Shown here: piece after piece, positions 34,771 to 44,149 of the stretch
Position numbering within the stretch: the first letter of the stretch is position 1
Layout of the letters: each line of letters begins with the position of its first letter
Source of the DNA: Axinella damicornis
Taxonomy: Eukaryota > Porifera > Demospongiae > Axinellida > Axinellidae
DNA: 64,000 nt
Assembly: GCA_963931865.1 (NCBI GenBank)
Contig: OZ007509.1
Coordinates: 14,220,048-14,284,047, forward strand
Direction of reading: 5' to 3'
Program-made: the position numbers and the translations under genes
The notes under the pieces: generated by a model
Database searches by the model: none
Seen by the model: only the letters and a program-made list of their open reading frames with translations
Told to the model about the DNA's origin: nothing

Positions 34771-35605
34771 CACAGCACACACAGATGCATACTAGGGCCT
34801 CAATGATCAGTTGAAGTAGTCGACTAGCTGTCAACTAAAATTCTTGCGTGCTGATTACAATTAGTTGCTGCGCAAGTGCAATTCATTAGCTAGTGCTCAT
34901 GGTTGTGACAAGATGGCTGAGAGCTCTACTGGTTCTAGCACAGGTGCCATACAGCAAACATTGGTCCGGCAGTAGCCGGGTCTGCTGGACCAGCTCCACT
35001 GCCAAGACAGGAACTTCGAGTCAAGCTGGCTGAGTTTCTCATTTGTACAGTACGTCATCAATCACCAGACACCATATAAAATCAGACACAGACTAACTAT
35101 TTGCAACAACGGTCTTAGAAATGCTAATCCTTTTTACATACGTTCAATGTGGGAGTTAATCCTATACACTCCATATTTTTCTGGGCGTAAAACGTAGCTT
35201 AATCATGCCGTGGATATGCATAGTTTCGACCTCTAATTTACTTCTGTTGTCTTGTACAACTGTGCAGACCGTGTGGCAGCATGCATTGTATCAAGCCTTG
35301 TCGTAGAACGATTCAGTCTAGATGGAATGATGTCCGACAATTGAAGTATACAGTCCAATGGAGACCGAAGTTAGAGGTCGCCCTCCGAGCATTGATGGTC
35401 CAAGATAGAGGTCACCCTCTGAGCATTGATTGTCCAGACATACTGGCTATTGAACACTCAAAGTACAGCATCCAAGAGATATCATATTGTCCTCTTCATG
35501 GTGTCCGAAAATAGATTAGCTACTCTACTCAATTTAGTCGTGTAACCCAATTTGTCGATTAGGGAAATAGTCGTTTGAGCCCTAATGCACACATATGAAT
35601 ACACA

Positions 35606-35609
35606 CACA

Positions 35610-35644
<35 letters not shown>
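35606..35644. repeat. AC microsatellite
   Basis: About 18 AC dinucleotides. Confidence 0.9.
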
Positions 35645-35646
<2 letters not shown>

Positions 35647-36160
35647 ACTGCAGTGCACACACACAATAGTTAATTGAGGGGACAGTAGGAACTGGGTTGA
35701 TTACACATTGGTCAACAATTGGTCTGAATTACACTGCCAGCTTACCCTCTCCCCTCACCATTCCCTTCTCCCCTCACCATTCCCTTCTCCCCTCCCCTCA
35801 CTGCCCTCCAACCTACCAGTACCCCACCCATCTCCCACTCTTTCTTCACTTTCCCTTCCTCCTTACCTGTCTGACAGAGCCCATGTCGATTTCCTCCCTC
35901 AGTTCATGCTTCCACTTTCTGAGAAGGGAGGGAGAGAGATATGTTTCAACAGGCAAAAGAGTCAAATTCAAACTGATACAGAGTGTAAGACCTCACCACG
36001 TCAGTGATAGTTGAGCTCATCGGTTCAATCCTTTTCTCCAGTTCAGGTCAATGTTTGTCAGCTTCTCCACCATCTCCTCAATCCGCACCTAGTGCTGCAT
36101 CCACCTGTCCATTGTGGAGATGCGCGTGTTGGGGAAGGGGGTGCTCAAATCCCACTCTCT

Positions 36161-36203
36161 ACCACACACACACACACACAGAGATACACACACACACACA
36201 GAG

Positions 36204-36275
<72 letters not shown>
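36161..36275. repeat. long AC microsatellite
   Basis: AC repeats with two GAGATACAC interruptions, followed by poly-G (36290-36310). Confidence 0.92.
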
Positions 36276-36280
<5 letters not shown>

Positions 36281-36756
36281 AGCGGTACTGGGGGGGGGGG
36301 GGGGGGGGGGCGTGCGGGCGTGCGCCCCCCCAACACCGCCCTAGGAAAAAAAACATACATAGACTACATGAACGTACACTGCCTACCGTAATCACTCTAA
36401 TAATTCAAACATAAAATTTAATAACTACAGAAAAAAGAACTAACACAATCACAATAACGTATACAAAACAAGACGAAATACAACTACATGCAACTATTTA
36501 CACAGAGGGTTCCCATGTAGCACTGAGGCTGCATTGCCACGCTGAATAGCAATGGACACCTGCTGAATCAGGTAGGCTCGTGAGTTTTTCTCCGGAGTCA
36601 GAGTTCGAATGCGACCACCAATCTCTCTAAAGAGTTCTAAATTCTGGGTGTTCAAATTCTATAGAATACATAAACTAACGATTTTTCCGAGAAAGGGGGG
36701 GGGGGGTTTGAATAGAATATTTGTTCAAATCAAAATATAAGTACACAAGAGCAGTT

Positions 36757-37140
36757 ATGTGAGTCCATATTTTTTCGTGATGAGTTCCTTGGCTTTCTTT
36801 ACAAGTTCAGGATTGGCATGGTAGAAGTTCAGGAGACAAGGGACTCCCATTCCACCACAGGCAGCTGTTGTGCGTCTCCTGCGTCCGCTCACTTCACCAG
36901 TTATCTCCCCTTTGCTCTTGATAAAATACCAGCATGTTCGAGAGATATTCTGCGGTAAATGCCCTGACTGCACTAGAGTTTTCTTTTGTTACAGCAACAG
37001 CGTGCTTGTCATGTTCGTTGCCAGCTTCACAAAATGTCTCCAGCTGTTCTCCTACTGATGGTGTCCACTGATGTAGTATTGTAGACATGGTAGCCTCTCA
37101 CGCAGCAGTTTACAACGAACTGGTTCTCCATCTTGGAATG
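36757..37140 (-). pseudogene. HIRAN-like domain fragment, frameshifted
   Basis: Read in three frames on the - strand: CCVRGYHVYN (from about 37136), then WTPSVGEQLETFCEAGNEHDKHAVAV (37088 onward), then QSGHLPQNISRTCWYFIKS, GEVSGRRRRT and GMGVPCLLNFYHANPE to a stop at 36755. The order G-Y-H-V-Y, V-G-E-x-L, E-x-x-N-x-H-D-x-x-A-V-A-V, P-x-x-I-S and VPC is that of small HIRAN-like DNA-binding domains, often found in transposon-related genes of aquatic animals. At least two frameshifts break it. Absent from the other arm. Confidence 0.5.
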
Positions 37141-37571
37141 TCTTGACACGGAATGATGGATGGACTTCACGTACCGGTACTTTATCGTACTCACTGACAT
37201 TAGTATAGTCATAGCTCTATAAGAGCTATATAATCTATGGTATAGTGGACTCTGCATTAGTATAGTGGCCATGGCATGCAGCAAACCCTGTGTAACAAAT
37301 CATCCACAGTGTACACACACGAGTTTGCTACTTTCACCAGACAATAATTATTCATCCAAAACAACTTGATTCTCCCCACAGTGGACAGGTCACAACAAAC
37401 CATGCAGGAGAGTTGGCATCTCCCTCCCTTGTTTACCTATCCCTCCCTCTCCTCTCTATTCTCTCTCCACTTGACTATATTCATAACTAGCTAGGTGGTT
37501 TATCTTTGCAGGGTTTTATGAACCATGCAGGAGAGTTCACATCTTTTTCACTTACCTTCGTAGATCGAGAA

Positions 37572-37826
37572 ATGGAGTCTAGCCCAACTGCCACAGAAAC
37601 AAAGTCAAAGACGCCAAGAGTTCCGAAGCGGCGCGGGGGCTGGGCACCACACCAGCTGTGCAAGCATATTCCGAAGCAGCGTAGGGTCTGGTCACCACCC
37701 AACCGTATCAAGCCCAACTGGAACTGCCCGAGCAACAACCACTATCATTCCCAGACGCCAAACTCATTCCAAAGCGGCGTGGGGTCTGGGAACCACTCCC
37801 ACTTGCCTACGGAACAGCATTCGTAG
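37572..37826 (+). CDS. hypothetical 84-residue basic protein, arm-conserved
   Basis: Starts MESSPTATETKSKTPRVPKR and is Pro/Asn/Lys/Arg-rich. The same frame with few changes is at 48315-48569 (-). It is built on three diverged repeats of about 60 bp (CGAAGCGGCG...GGTCTGG), so the openness may come from repeat structure. No signal peptide or known domain. It lies about 150 bp before a CCAAT/TATA block on the same strand. Confidence 0.3.
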   Translation: MESSPTATETKSKTPRVPKRRGGWAPHQLCKHIPKQRRVWSPPNRIKPNWNCPSNNHYHSQTPNSFQSGVGSGNHSHLPTEQHS

Positions 37827-37982
37827 TCAACTACAACCACAGCAACAGAGGGACCGCCATTGGCAGAGTGCCTACCGGAGGAGGCCAACGCCATTGAAAA
37901 TCGACAGAGACAGACACACCACCATTGGCTACCGTCTACGCGTGCACACCTGGTATAATTTTACCGCCAAAATGTGAACCAA

Positions 37983-38050
37983 CCAATCAAATAAGAGCAT
38001 TAGGGCCTACCGGCGCGCGCGTTGCCGGCCGGCTTCTGCGGGTATATAAA
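37983..38050 (+). promoter_or_regulatory. promoter-like block, CCAAT and TATA
   Basis: CCAAT at 37983-37987 and TATATAAA at 38043-38050 lie in a GC-rich stretch (GGCGCGCGCGTTGCCGGCC between). The arrangement is kept exactly in the other arm (TTTATATA at 48094-48101). No coding exon is recognised downstream. The transcript would start near 38080 and enter the G-rich minisatellite. Confidence 0.5.
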
Positions 38051-38155
38051 GCGGGTCCCGCAGTGCCGAAGTCATTCGGGCTAGGTACTGTTCGGGTGAG
38101 GTTAAGGTGAGGTGAGCCCTCACACTAACCTTACCCTTGCTCTACCTTTCACTGC

Positions 38156-38361
38156 TTGGGGGGTGGGGCAGCCTGGGGGGGGGGTGGGGCAGCCTGGGGG
38201 GGTGGGGCAGCCTGGGGGGAGGGGCAGCCTGGGGGGAGGGGCAGCCTGGGGGGAGGGGCAGCCTGGGGGGAGGGGCAGCCTGGGGGGGTGGGGCAGCCTG
38301 GGGGGGTGGGGCAGCCTGGGGGGAGGGACAGCCTGGGGGGAGGGGTAGCCTGGGGGGGGTT
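38156..38361 (+). repeat. 17-bp G-rich minisatellite
   Basis: About 12 units of GCAGCCTGGGGGGAGGG (or GTGGG variant), bracketed by GTTAAGGTGAGGTGAGCCCTCACACTAACC on both sides. G-runs of 6 could form quadruplexes. The other-arm copy is 47776-47989. Confidence 0.9.
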
Positions 38362-38399
38362 AAGGTGAGGTGAGCCCTCACACTAACCTCACCACCTCA

Positions 38400-39511
38400 A
38401 GTGTGTGTGTGGGCGTGTTTGTGTGTGCAGAGGTGGGGCAGGGGTCTGTGGGCGCGTGTTAGTGTGGGTGAACCTGGAATCCAGGTGCTGTCATAATTAT
38501 GTCATTGGTAACTTGAGAAGTGAGATGTGCTGTTCCTAACATTGACTCCACTCCACTGACTATCCAGCATGCCAGAACCTGTTGGCGGCCAGAAAAATAT
38601 AATTATCCTTCCCCTGATTATATTGTTCCGGCAGGAAGTACATACTTTAGGTATTGGTACTAGAAACGCGTGTGCATCTAGAACCAGCCCTGGCCCTGAT
38701 ATACCCTAACCCATTGCCCTACTTCCTGCCGGACCAATATCCACTTCATTTACGTTAACAACTACCTGATTGAGTTGTGTGTGTGTCAGTGTGTGGTACA
38801 TCCTGTAATGTGTCTTTGCACTAGCTAGTGTCGGTCTGAGACCCAAACCAACACAAGTGCAGATTCGATTTCAGTATGTGCAGGGAAGGAGGCACACTAT
38901 CTTTGCACTTGCATCAAAAGGTGTGCTTACTCATAATACTCACTAGTGAACACTGACTATCTGTGGTGCACTTAATTTACTTTCAAGTATTTGGGGCGAC
39001 CTCTATAGCCTGCAGCTGAGTAACAACTATGCTCCCAAATAAAAAATTATGGCAAATGTATGGGTGCAGTAAAATAAGATGTTGCTATGTATACTGGTCA
39101 ACACTCTACAGCTGAAATTACTTAATGTATATATGACTTCATGCATAGCCCAAGGATACCACTGGGCCAGGACCTTATAACGTACGGTCTTGGCCCAAAA
39201 GTGGGAGGGTGTGTGTGACAGTTTCTCTCTCTGCAGTGTTTTACCACATTATTCGTGCAGTGGAATGATGCACACATTTGGGTGTTGGAGGTCTACTTAT
39301 GTGTTCTTGACTTGATACGTGTATAATATTTCCTATTTGATGGGAAAAATACAGGAACTGAAATACATACATACACATGTACACATTAATTTTGCCAAAT
39401 AATAATTTCATAACAATCATGTACAGTAAGATGCGAGTGACGGACATTGAATATTATAGAGTCCATTAGAGGACACTTGACATGCAGCAGAGTGAGGGAT
39501 ACCACATGGCA
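38400..39511. other. intergenic downstream of the cullin gene
   Basis: Colinear with 46784-47760 inverted, except for right-only sequence at 47001-47183. No gene seen. Confidence 0.5.
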
Positions 39512-39679
39512 CTATGCAATGTACTCGTATATACTGCTGTTCTCTTTGCTTCTGCGGATGTAGTCCCTATCTATCAGACTCTCAATTCTCTTCTTCAAAT
39601 CAGAGGGCTGTAATTTGATGACAGAAACAAGCCATCCATAAAGGCTATGGTATGGCATTTATTGTAATGCAATAGCACA

Positions 39680-39882
39680 TTACAAGTCCAGCTTGGGAAA
39701 CGGTTTTAGCTCTAACTAGCAATTATTTTCTTCATGGGCAGGAAGCAAATGAATGCCTATTTGAAGCCCTTCCTGGGAAGGGAAACCAGAAACCTGGAGA
39801 AAACCCGTTCCTAGGTGCAGCTGGTGGGACTGAAACCTGTGGTCTCTCACACCTTACAGTCAAGAGCTGGGTGTAGCCTTAC
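39680..39882 (-). repeat. SINE-like intronic repeat, left copy
   Basis: On the - strand contains GGTTTCAGTCC (B-box-like, weaker than the other copy) and GGGTTTTCTCCAGGTTTCTGG, followed by CTTCCTGCCCATGAAG. Same position as 46412-46615. Confidence 0.45.
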
Positions 39883-40379
39883 CCGCACATGAAACCGGAG
39901 TTGAGCTAAGCACTCTGAGACCAGCAAGTTGTGCGGTAGTGTTCTTCTCATTTTCATGATGCGCACTATGGCAGCATCCACCTGTGAGGAAGGAGGTCAG
40001 CAGCTGATGAAACTATGAGTATGCACACACATACCCATCACCAACATGGTAAACTTCATCAGAAGTCTCTTGTATAGCAGCTAGAGCTTTACAGACAAAG
40101 CCAGAAAGGCCTACAGCCATGATAAGTGATGTTGCACCAGAATAACTGACCCACTTTGCATTGCCATAACTTGCGGTGGAAGATTTGAGCTCATATACTA
40201 TAGACGCAGTTTGGTACATTCATAGCCTTGGGCCAGGGAACTAGCCCACGAATAGACATTTTGATGTGACTGGTCTAGTGAAATTACAGCTTTATTAGTT
40301 TCCGCACAAGTTGACCATGCACTCACTACTACATGTCACTGTCTACCCTTGACATCATGCACAAGCTAAAATGTACCAG

Positions 40380-40405
40380 CCCCCCCCCCCCCCCCCCCCC
40401 CCCCC
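40380..40405. repeat. poly-C tract in cullin intron
   Basis: 26 C. The other arm lacks the surrounding segment of about 200 bp, around 46040. Confidence 0.85.
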
Positions 40406-40631
40406 AATCTAAAATGATCATTACCCACTACTGTGGATATCTGTGTGTGTATGTGCGTGCATTACCTGGTACTGTCTATCTTGGAACACTCTCTCATTGG
40501 TGGCAGTATTTTCTTCAGTCTAAGGAGAAGAACATGTCGGCATAAAATTATCACTCAAAAAAAGAAAACAGAAACAGAAACCTTAGTAGTCTGGATGAAG
40601 ACTAAAGTAATATGTTGATAATTCCCTAACG

Positions 40632-40790
40632 TAGAATCTCCCTCTCTTCCTCTCTCCTCCACTCCCTCCCTCTCTCTCCCTTTCTCTCTCCCCCCCCTCC
40701 TTCTCTTTCCCTCTCTTCCTCTCCCCCGCTCCCTCCCTTCCCCTTTCTCCCTCTCTTCCTCTCTCTCCCACTCCCTCCCATGCACAAAAG
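40632..40790. repeat. CTCTCCC polypyrimidine repeat
   Basis: CTCTCTTCCTCTCCC-type tract, about 160 bp. The other arm has only about 50 bp of it (45786-45842). Confidence 0.85.
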
Positions 40791-40900
40791 ATTAAAATAG
40801 AGGGTGAGGACTGGCCGTGTGAGAACAGCTGCACTTCAGTAACACTGGTAATGACGTACCACAGCCTACCCCTCCCATTCTGAATCCGGATTCAAATTAA

Positions 40901-41404
40901 CCGTTTACCAGCTAATGACGCCTTAAGGTGTCATGAGACTTTCAGCTTCATGATGTCACATCCGGCAATGTCCTTGAGAGATAGGCTCTGCGCCAGCAGA
41001 GAGGGCGGGGCAGGGGGAGGTGGGTGGGTGCACCCGAAGGGTGCAAACAGCATGGCCGTGTCTGGGCTCCGCGATAGAAAGGTCTTGGTCGGCACTGGGA
41101 GGGCCATTTCCGCCGTTTTTTGGCATAATTGGACTTAGAAAGTAGCTGTCTTGCCTTGTAGGGCCTCCATTTCCAGCATACATCGCCCGTTTTTTCAGCT
41201 ACGGCAGGTTGGCATTTCTCGGGAGGCTTGATTGCAAGCTCGTTAATTGGTGGGTGTGGTTAAGTCACGTATATGCTCAGTATAGCTGAAATTACCTGTG
41301 TGAGCAGTTTCGAGCCCAGCAATGCCAGGGAACAGAAATTAGGGTATGTTTAAGTGTTCTATAGACTGAAAATGACCTAGAGAAAGAATTTGGCCCCTAA
41401 AGAG
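40901..41404 (+). mobile_element. TTAA MITE, composite copy 1
   Basis: 504 bp, from CCGTTTACCAGCTAATGACG to TGGCCCCTAAAGAG. The imperfect ends CCGTTTAC and CTCTTTAG (read inward) are short inverted repeats. Non-coding, although an accidental frame runs through GGTGGGTGCACCCG. Confidence 0.85.
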
Positions 41405-41408
41405 TTAA

Positions 41409-41742
41409 TGAGACGAGAGAAAGATCCGAAATGTGGGACAAAATTTCAGAGATAAGCAAGCTGTAGCTGAACTGAGCACTGAACCTCTGTCTAACCATAC
41501 CCTGACTGTGACTGCGACAAGGGACGTAATCTGTCTTATTTTGTGGATCATGAATATCATTAACAGCCTATTCACTATTATTCTGTGTGTTGGAGGGTGT
41601 GCCTGTGCCGTTGGTACCTGTGAAGCCAGCTGTAGCTAACTTTGGTTGTATGCTGACACTTGACATGGTCTGACCCAAATGGCTGCCAGAGTCCTCATGA
41701 ATATCATTAAATAGCTCCGTTTTAATTTTATTTGCCTCCCCA
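41409..41742 (+). other. 334-bp passenger between two TTAA elements
   Basis: Unrelated to the flanking elements and found nowhere else in the window. A 68-codon frame (41433-41639) encodes a hydrophobic stretch (ICLILWIMNIINSLFTIILC) and a Cys-rich end. Coding status is unproved. Confidence 0.5.
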
Positions 41743-41746
41743 TTAA

Positions 41747-42248
41747 CCGTTTACCAGCTAATGACGCCTTAAGGTGTCATGAGGACTTTCAGCTTCATGA
41801 TGTCACATCCGGCAATGTCCTTGAGAGATAGGCTCTGCGCCAGCAGAGAGGGCGGGGCAGGGGGAGGTGGGTGGGTGCACCCGAAGGGTGCAAACAGCAT
41901 GGCCGTGTCTGGGCTCCGCGATAGAAAGGTCTTGGTCGGCACTGGGAGGGCCATTTCCGCCGTTTTTGGCATAAATGGACTTAGAAAGTAGCTGTCTTGC
42001 CTTGTAGGGCCTCCATTTCCAGCATACATCGCCCGTTTTTCAGCTACGGCAGGTTGGCATTTCTCGGGAGGCTTGATTGCAAGCTCGTTAATTGGTGGTG
42101 TGGTTAAGTCACGTATATGCTCAGTATAGCTGAAATTACCTGTGTGAGCAGTTTCGAGCCCAGCAATGCCAGGGAACAGAAATTAGGGTATGTTTAAGTG
42201 TTCTATAGACTGAAAATGACCTAGAGAAAGAATTTGGCCCCTAAAGAG
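41747..42248 (+). mobile_element. TTAA MITE, composite copy 2
   Basis: 502 bp. It differs from copy 1 by only a few single-base indels (for example GAGGACTTTC for GAGACTTTC), so the two copies are young relative to each other. Confidence 0.85.
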
Positions 42249-42364
42249 TTAATATAAGCTCACTGTTTCCTTCATCTGGACTTGATTGATTTTGATTCGG
42301 CACATCTTGTGTTTAAAGTCAGCATTGTACACAAATTCATCATTGTCCTCCACCTCTTTTGCCT

Positions 42365-42486
42365 AGATTGGAGAGGAGGGAGGGGAGGAGTGGGAGGGAG
42401 GGGGAGAGGGAGTGGGAAGGAGGGGAGCAGGGAGGGGAGGAAGAGTGGGGGGAGGGGAGAGGAGTGGGAGGAAGGGGAGGAGTGGG
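42365..42486. repeat. polypurine tract at the gap edge
   Basis: GGGAGGAGTGGGAGG-type repeat, the complement of 45356-45550. Assembly probably broke here. Confidence 0.9.
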
Positions 42487-42686
42487 NNNNNNNNNNNNNN
42501 NNNNNNNNNNNNNNNNNNNNNNNNNNNNNNNNNNNNNNNNNNNNNNNNNNNNNNNNNNNNNNNNNNNNNNNNNNNNNNNNNNNNNNNNNNNNNNNNNNNN
42601 NNNNNNNNNNNNNNNNNNNNNNNNNNNNNNNNNNNNNNNNNNNNNNNNNNNNNNNNNNNNNNNNNNNNNNNNNNNNNNNNNNNNNN
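42487..42686. other. assembly gap, 200 N
   Basis: Exactly 200 N, a likely default scaffolding gap rather than a measured one. Confidence 0.99.
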
Positions 42687-42864
42687 TGTAACTATGTGTG
42701 AGGTTCCTGGTTTCTTCCTCCTCTCAGCTACCTCGGCACAGAGTGTGTGTGTGGGTGGGTGTGTGTGTGTGTGTGTGGGGGGGGGGGGGTGCGTGAGAGA
42801 GGGGGGTGTAACTATGTGTGAGGTTCCTGGTTTCTTCCTCCTCTCAGCTACCTCGGCACAGAGT
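42687..42864. repeat. 58-bp direct repeat with GT microsatellite
   Basis: TGTAACTATGTGTGAGGTTC...GGCACAGAGT at 42687-42744 recurs at 42807-42864, separated by GT/G-rich repeats. It duplicates the acceptor side of a cullin intron. Confidence 0.85.
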
Positions 42865-42870
42865 ATCAGG

Positions 42871-44108
42871 GAACGTTGAGCTCAATGTGAATGTCCTGAC
42901 AATGGGGTACTGGCCCACGTACACCCCTATGGAAATCATCCTACCTCCTGATGTACGTATGTTACTCCGTGACTAAACCTCCGTCTGCTGGACGTGATCA
43001 CACATACAAACTTGATATGCACACATTAAGGTTAAAGGTACCCGCCTCCTCATTGATAAATAGTACAAGGTCACTCCTTATTATAGGTGACAAATTTTAG
43101 CCGATTGCAGATTTGGCATGATATCTTTTTGCCATCCAAACTATGGATAGCAACTGCTGTATACCGATTCTCCGAATCCGTTCAAGAGGCAACTGCACTG
43201 CTGGTAGGCTAAAACAACAAGTAGGAAAACCTCACTTTTTCAAAATGATGCAGCGCTTACCCTCACCTTAAATTGCGGATAGACTCTGATTGCATCCACC
43301 AGCTCGTACTATACAGCTAGCCTCATTCACAGGCTACTCCATAGGCAGCTAGCTCACGGCTCACCCCAATTCACATGTCATGTATGTGAGGTCACATCTG
43401 CTAAATTCTTTTGTTTGCCGAAAATGAGCGAGTTTTCCCACAAATGATAGTGACATTAAGGCAGTGTACTCCTTAGCATAAAAAGGTTTACTTCATGAGA
43501 TCGTTTGTGGAGCTGAAACCATTCCGCATAACGAGCTGACACTGGTCTCCCTCCTCAGATGGGCCAGTACAGGGAGTCGTTCAAGACATTCTACCTTAGC
43601 AAGCACAGTGGCAGACGACTTCAGTGGCAGCCCTCTCTGGGACACTGTGTTCTCAAGGCTTCATTCCCTTATGTGAGTGTTACATGTACGTACAGGGCTG
43701 GTGGACAGACAGACAATACAGTGGTCACTGGATATTATTGCTAGGTGCATTAGTGCGAGGCTCTGAATAGGGGATCTCTTTCTCATGGTACATGTACCGG
43801 TAGCTATCACGCTCAAGAATGTTGATACCGGCTAGGAATGTTGTGGGTTTCCTGCCGGCCACTTGCCATGGTAGGGCCTCCCTGCGTTCATGGCCCGTTT
43901 TCAGCTACGGCAGGTTGGCATTCCCGGGGGACTTGATTGTAAGTTTGTTAATTGGTGGGTGTGGTTAGAGTCACGTATCTGCTGAGGATGGCTGAACTTA
44001 CCTGTGAGAGCAGTGTCAAGCCCAGCAACACCAGGGAACAGATAGTAGGGTATGTTTAAGGGTTCTAGACGTTGAAAATGACAGAAAGAAAAATACAGGC
44101 CCTAAGTG

Positions 44109-44149
<41 letters not shown>

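Larger units (their letters stand above)
34770..37258. other. left-arm-specific 2.5-kb block
   Basis: The two arms are colinear up to 34766 (GGCGGAAGAGGTCC on the other strand) and again from about 37258. In between, the right arm has only 48888-49040, an independent copy of the GGGCGG repeat in the same absolute orientation. The block holds AC microsatellites, a GGGCGG repeat and a HIRAN-like relic. Confidence 0.75.
40897..42252 (+). mobile_element. composite TTAA element in cullin intron
   Basis: Two near-identical elements in direct orientation (40901-41404 and 41747-42248) enclose 334 bp of unrelated DNA (41409-41742). TTAA occurs at 40897-40900, 41405-41408, 41743-41746 and 42249-42252. 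The other arm has a single TTAA at this point (CAAATTAATATAAGC, complement near 45663-45677). The whole 1,356 bp is therefore one presence/absence difference. Confidence 0.9.
39512..42362 (-). pseudogene. CUL4: cullin-4 terminal exons, left-arm copy (incomplete at gap)
   Basis: Four exons on the - strand: 42264-42362 ([18 protein letters not shown]), 40466-40519 ([10 protein letters not shown]), 39883-39981 (IVRIMKMRR, neddylation site) and 39512-39607 ([17 protein letters not shown], ending EYIA). Lengths and phases equal those of 45558-46783. All splice sites and frames are intact, so decay is not evident. The gene is cut only because the arm meets the N gap. It is more likely the second allele of the same gene than a true pseudogene. 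Intron 40520-42263 holds the composite TTAA element, absent from the other arm. Confidence 0.85.
19095..42486 (+). repeat. left arm of the large inverted duplication
   Basis: Reads as the reverse complement of 45356-63949. Anchors include the kinase exons (19636-21296 against 61768-63419), FGF-like genes, tandem units, minisatellites, promoter block and four cullin exons (39512-42362 against 45558-46783). Left-only blocks are the second FGF-like copy, 34770-37258 and 40901-42252. The arm runs into the N gap. Confidence 0.95.

Noticed and set aside
36011..36391. Gene spanning the AC repeat and GGGCGG repeat
   Set aside because: Composed of a microsatellite joined to a dispersed repeat; not colinear with the other arm.
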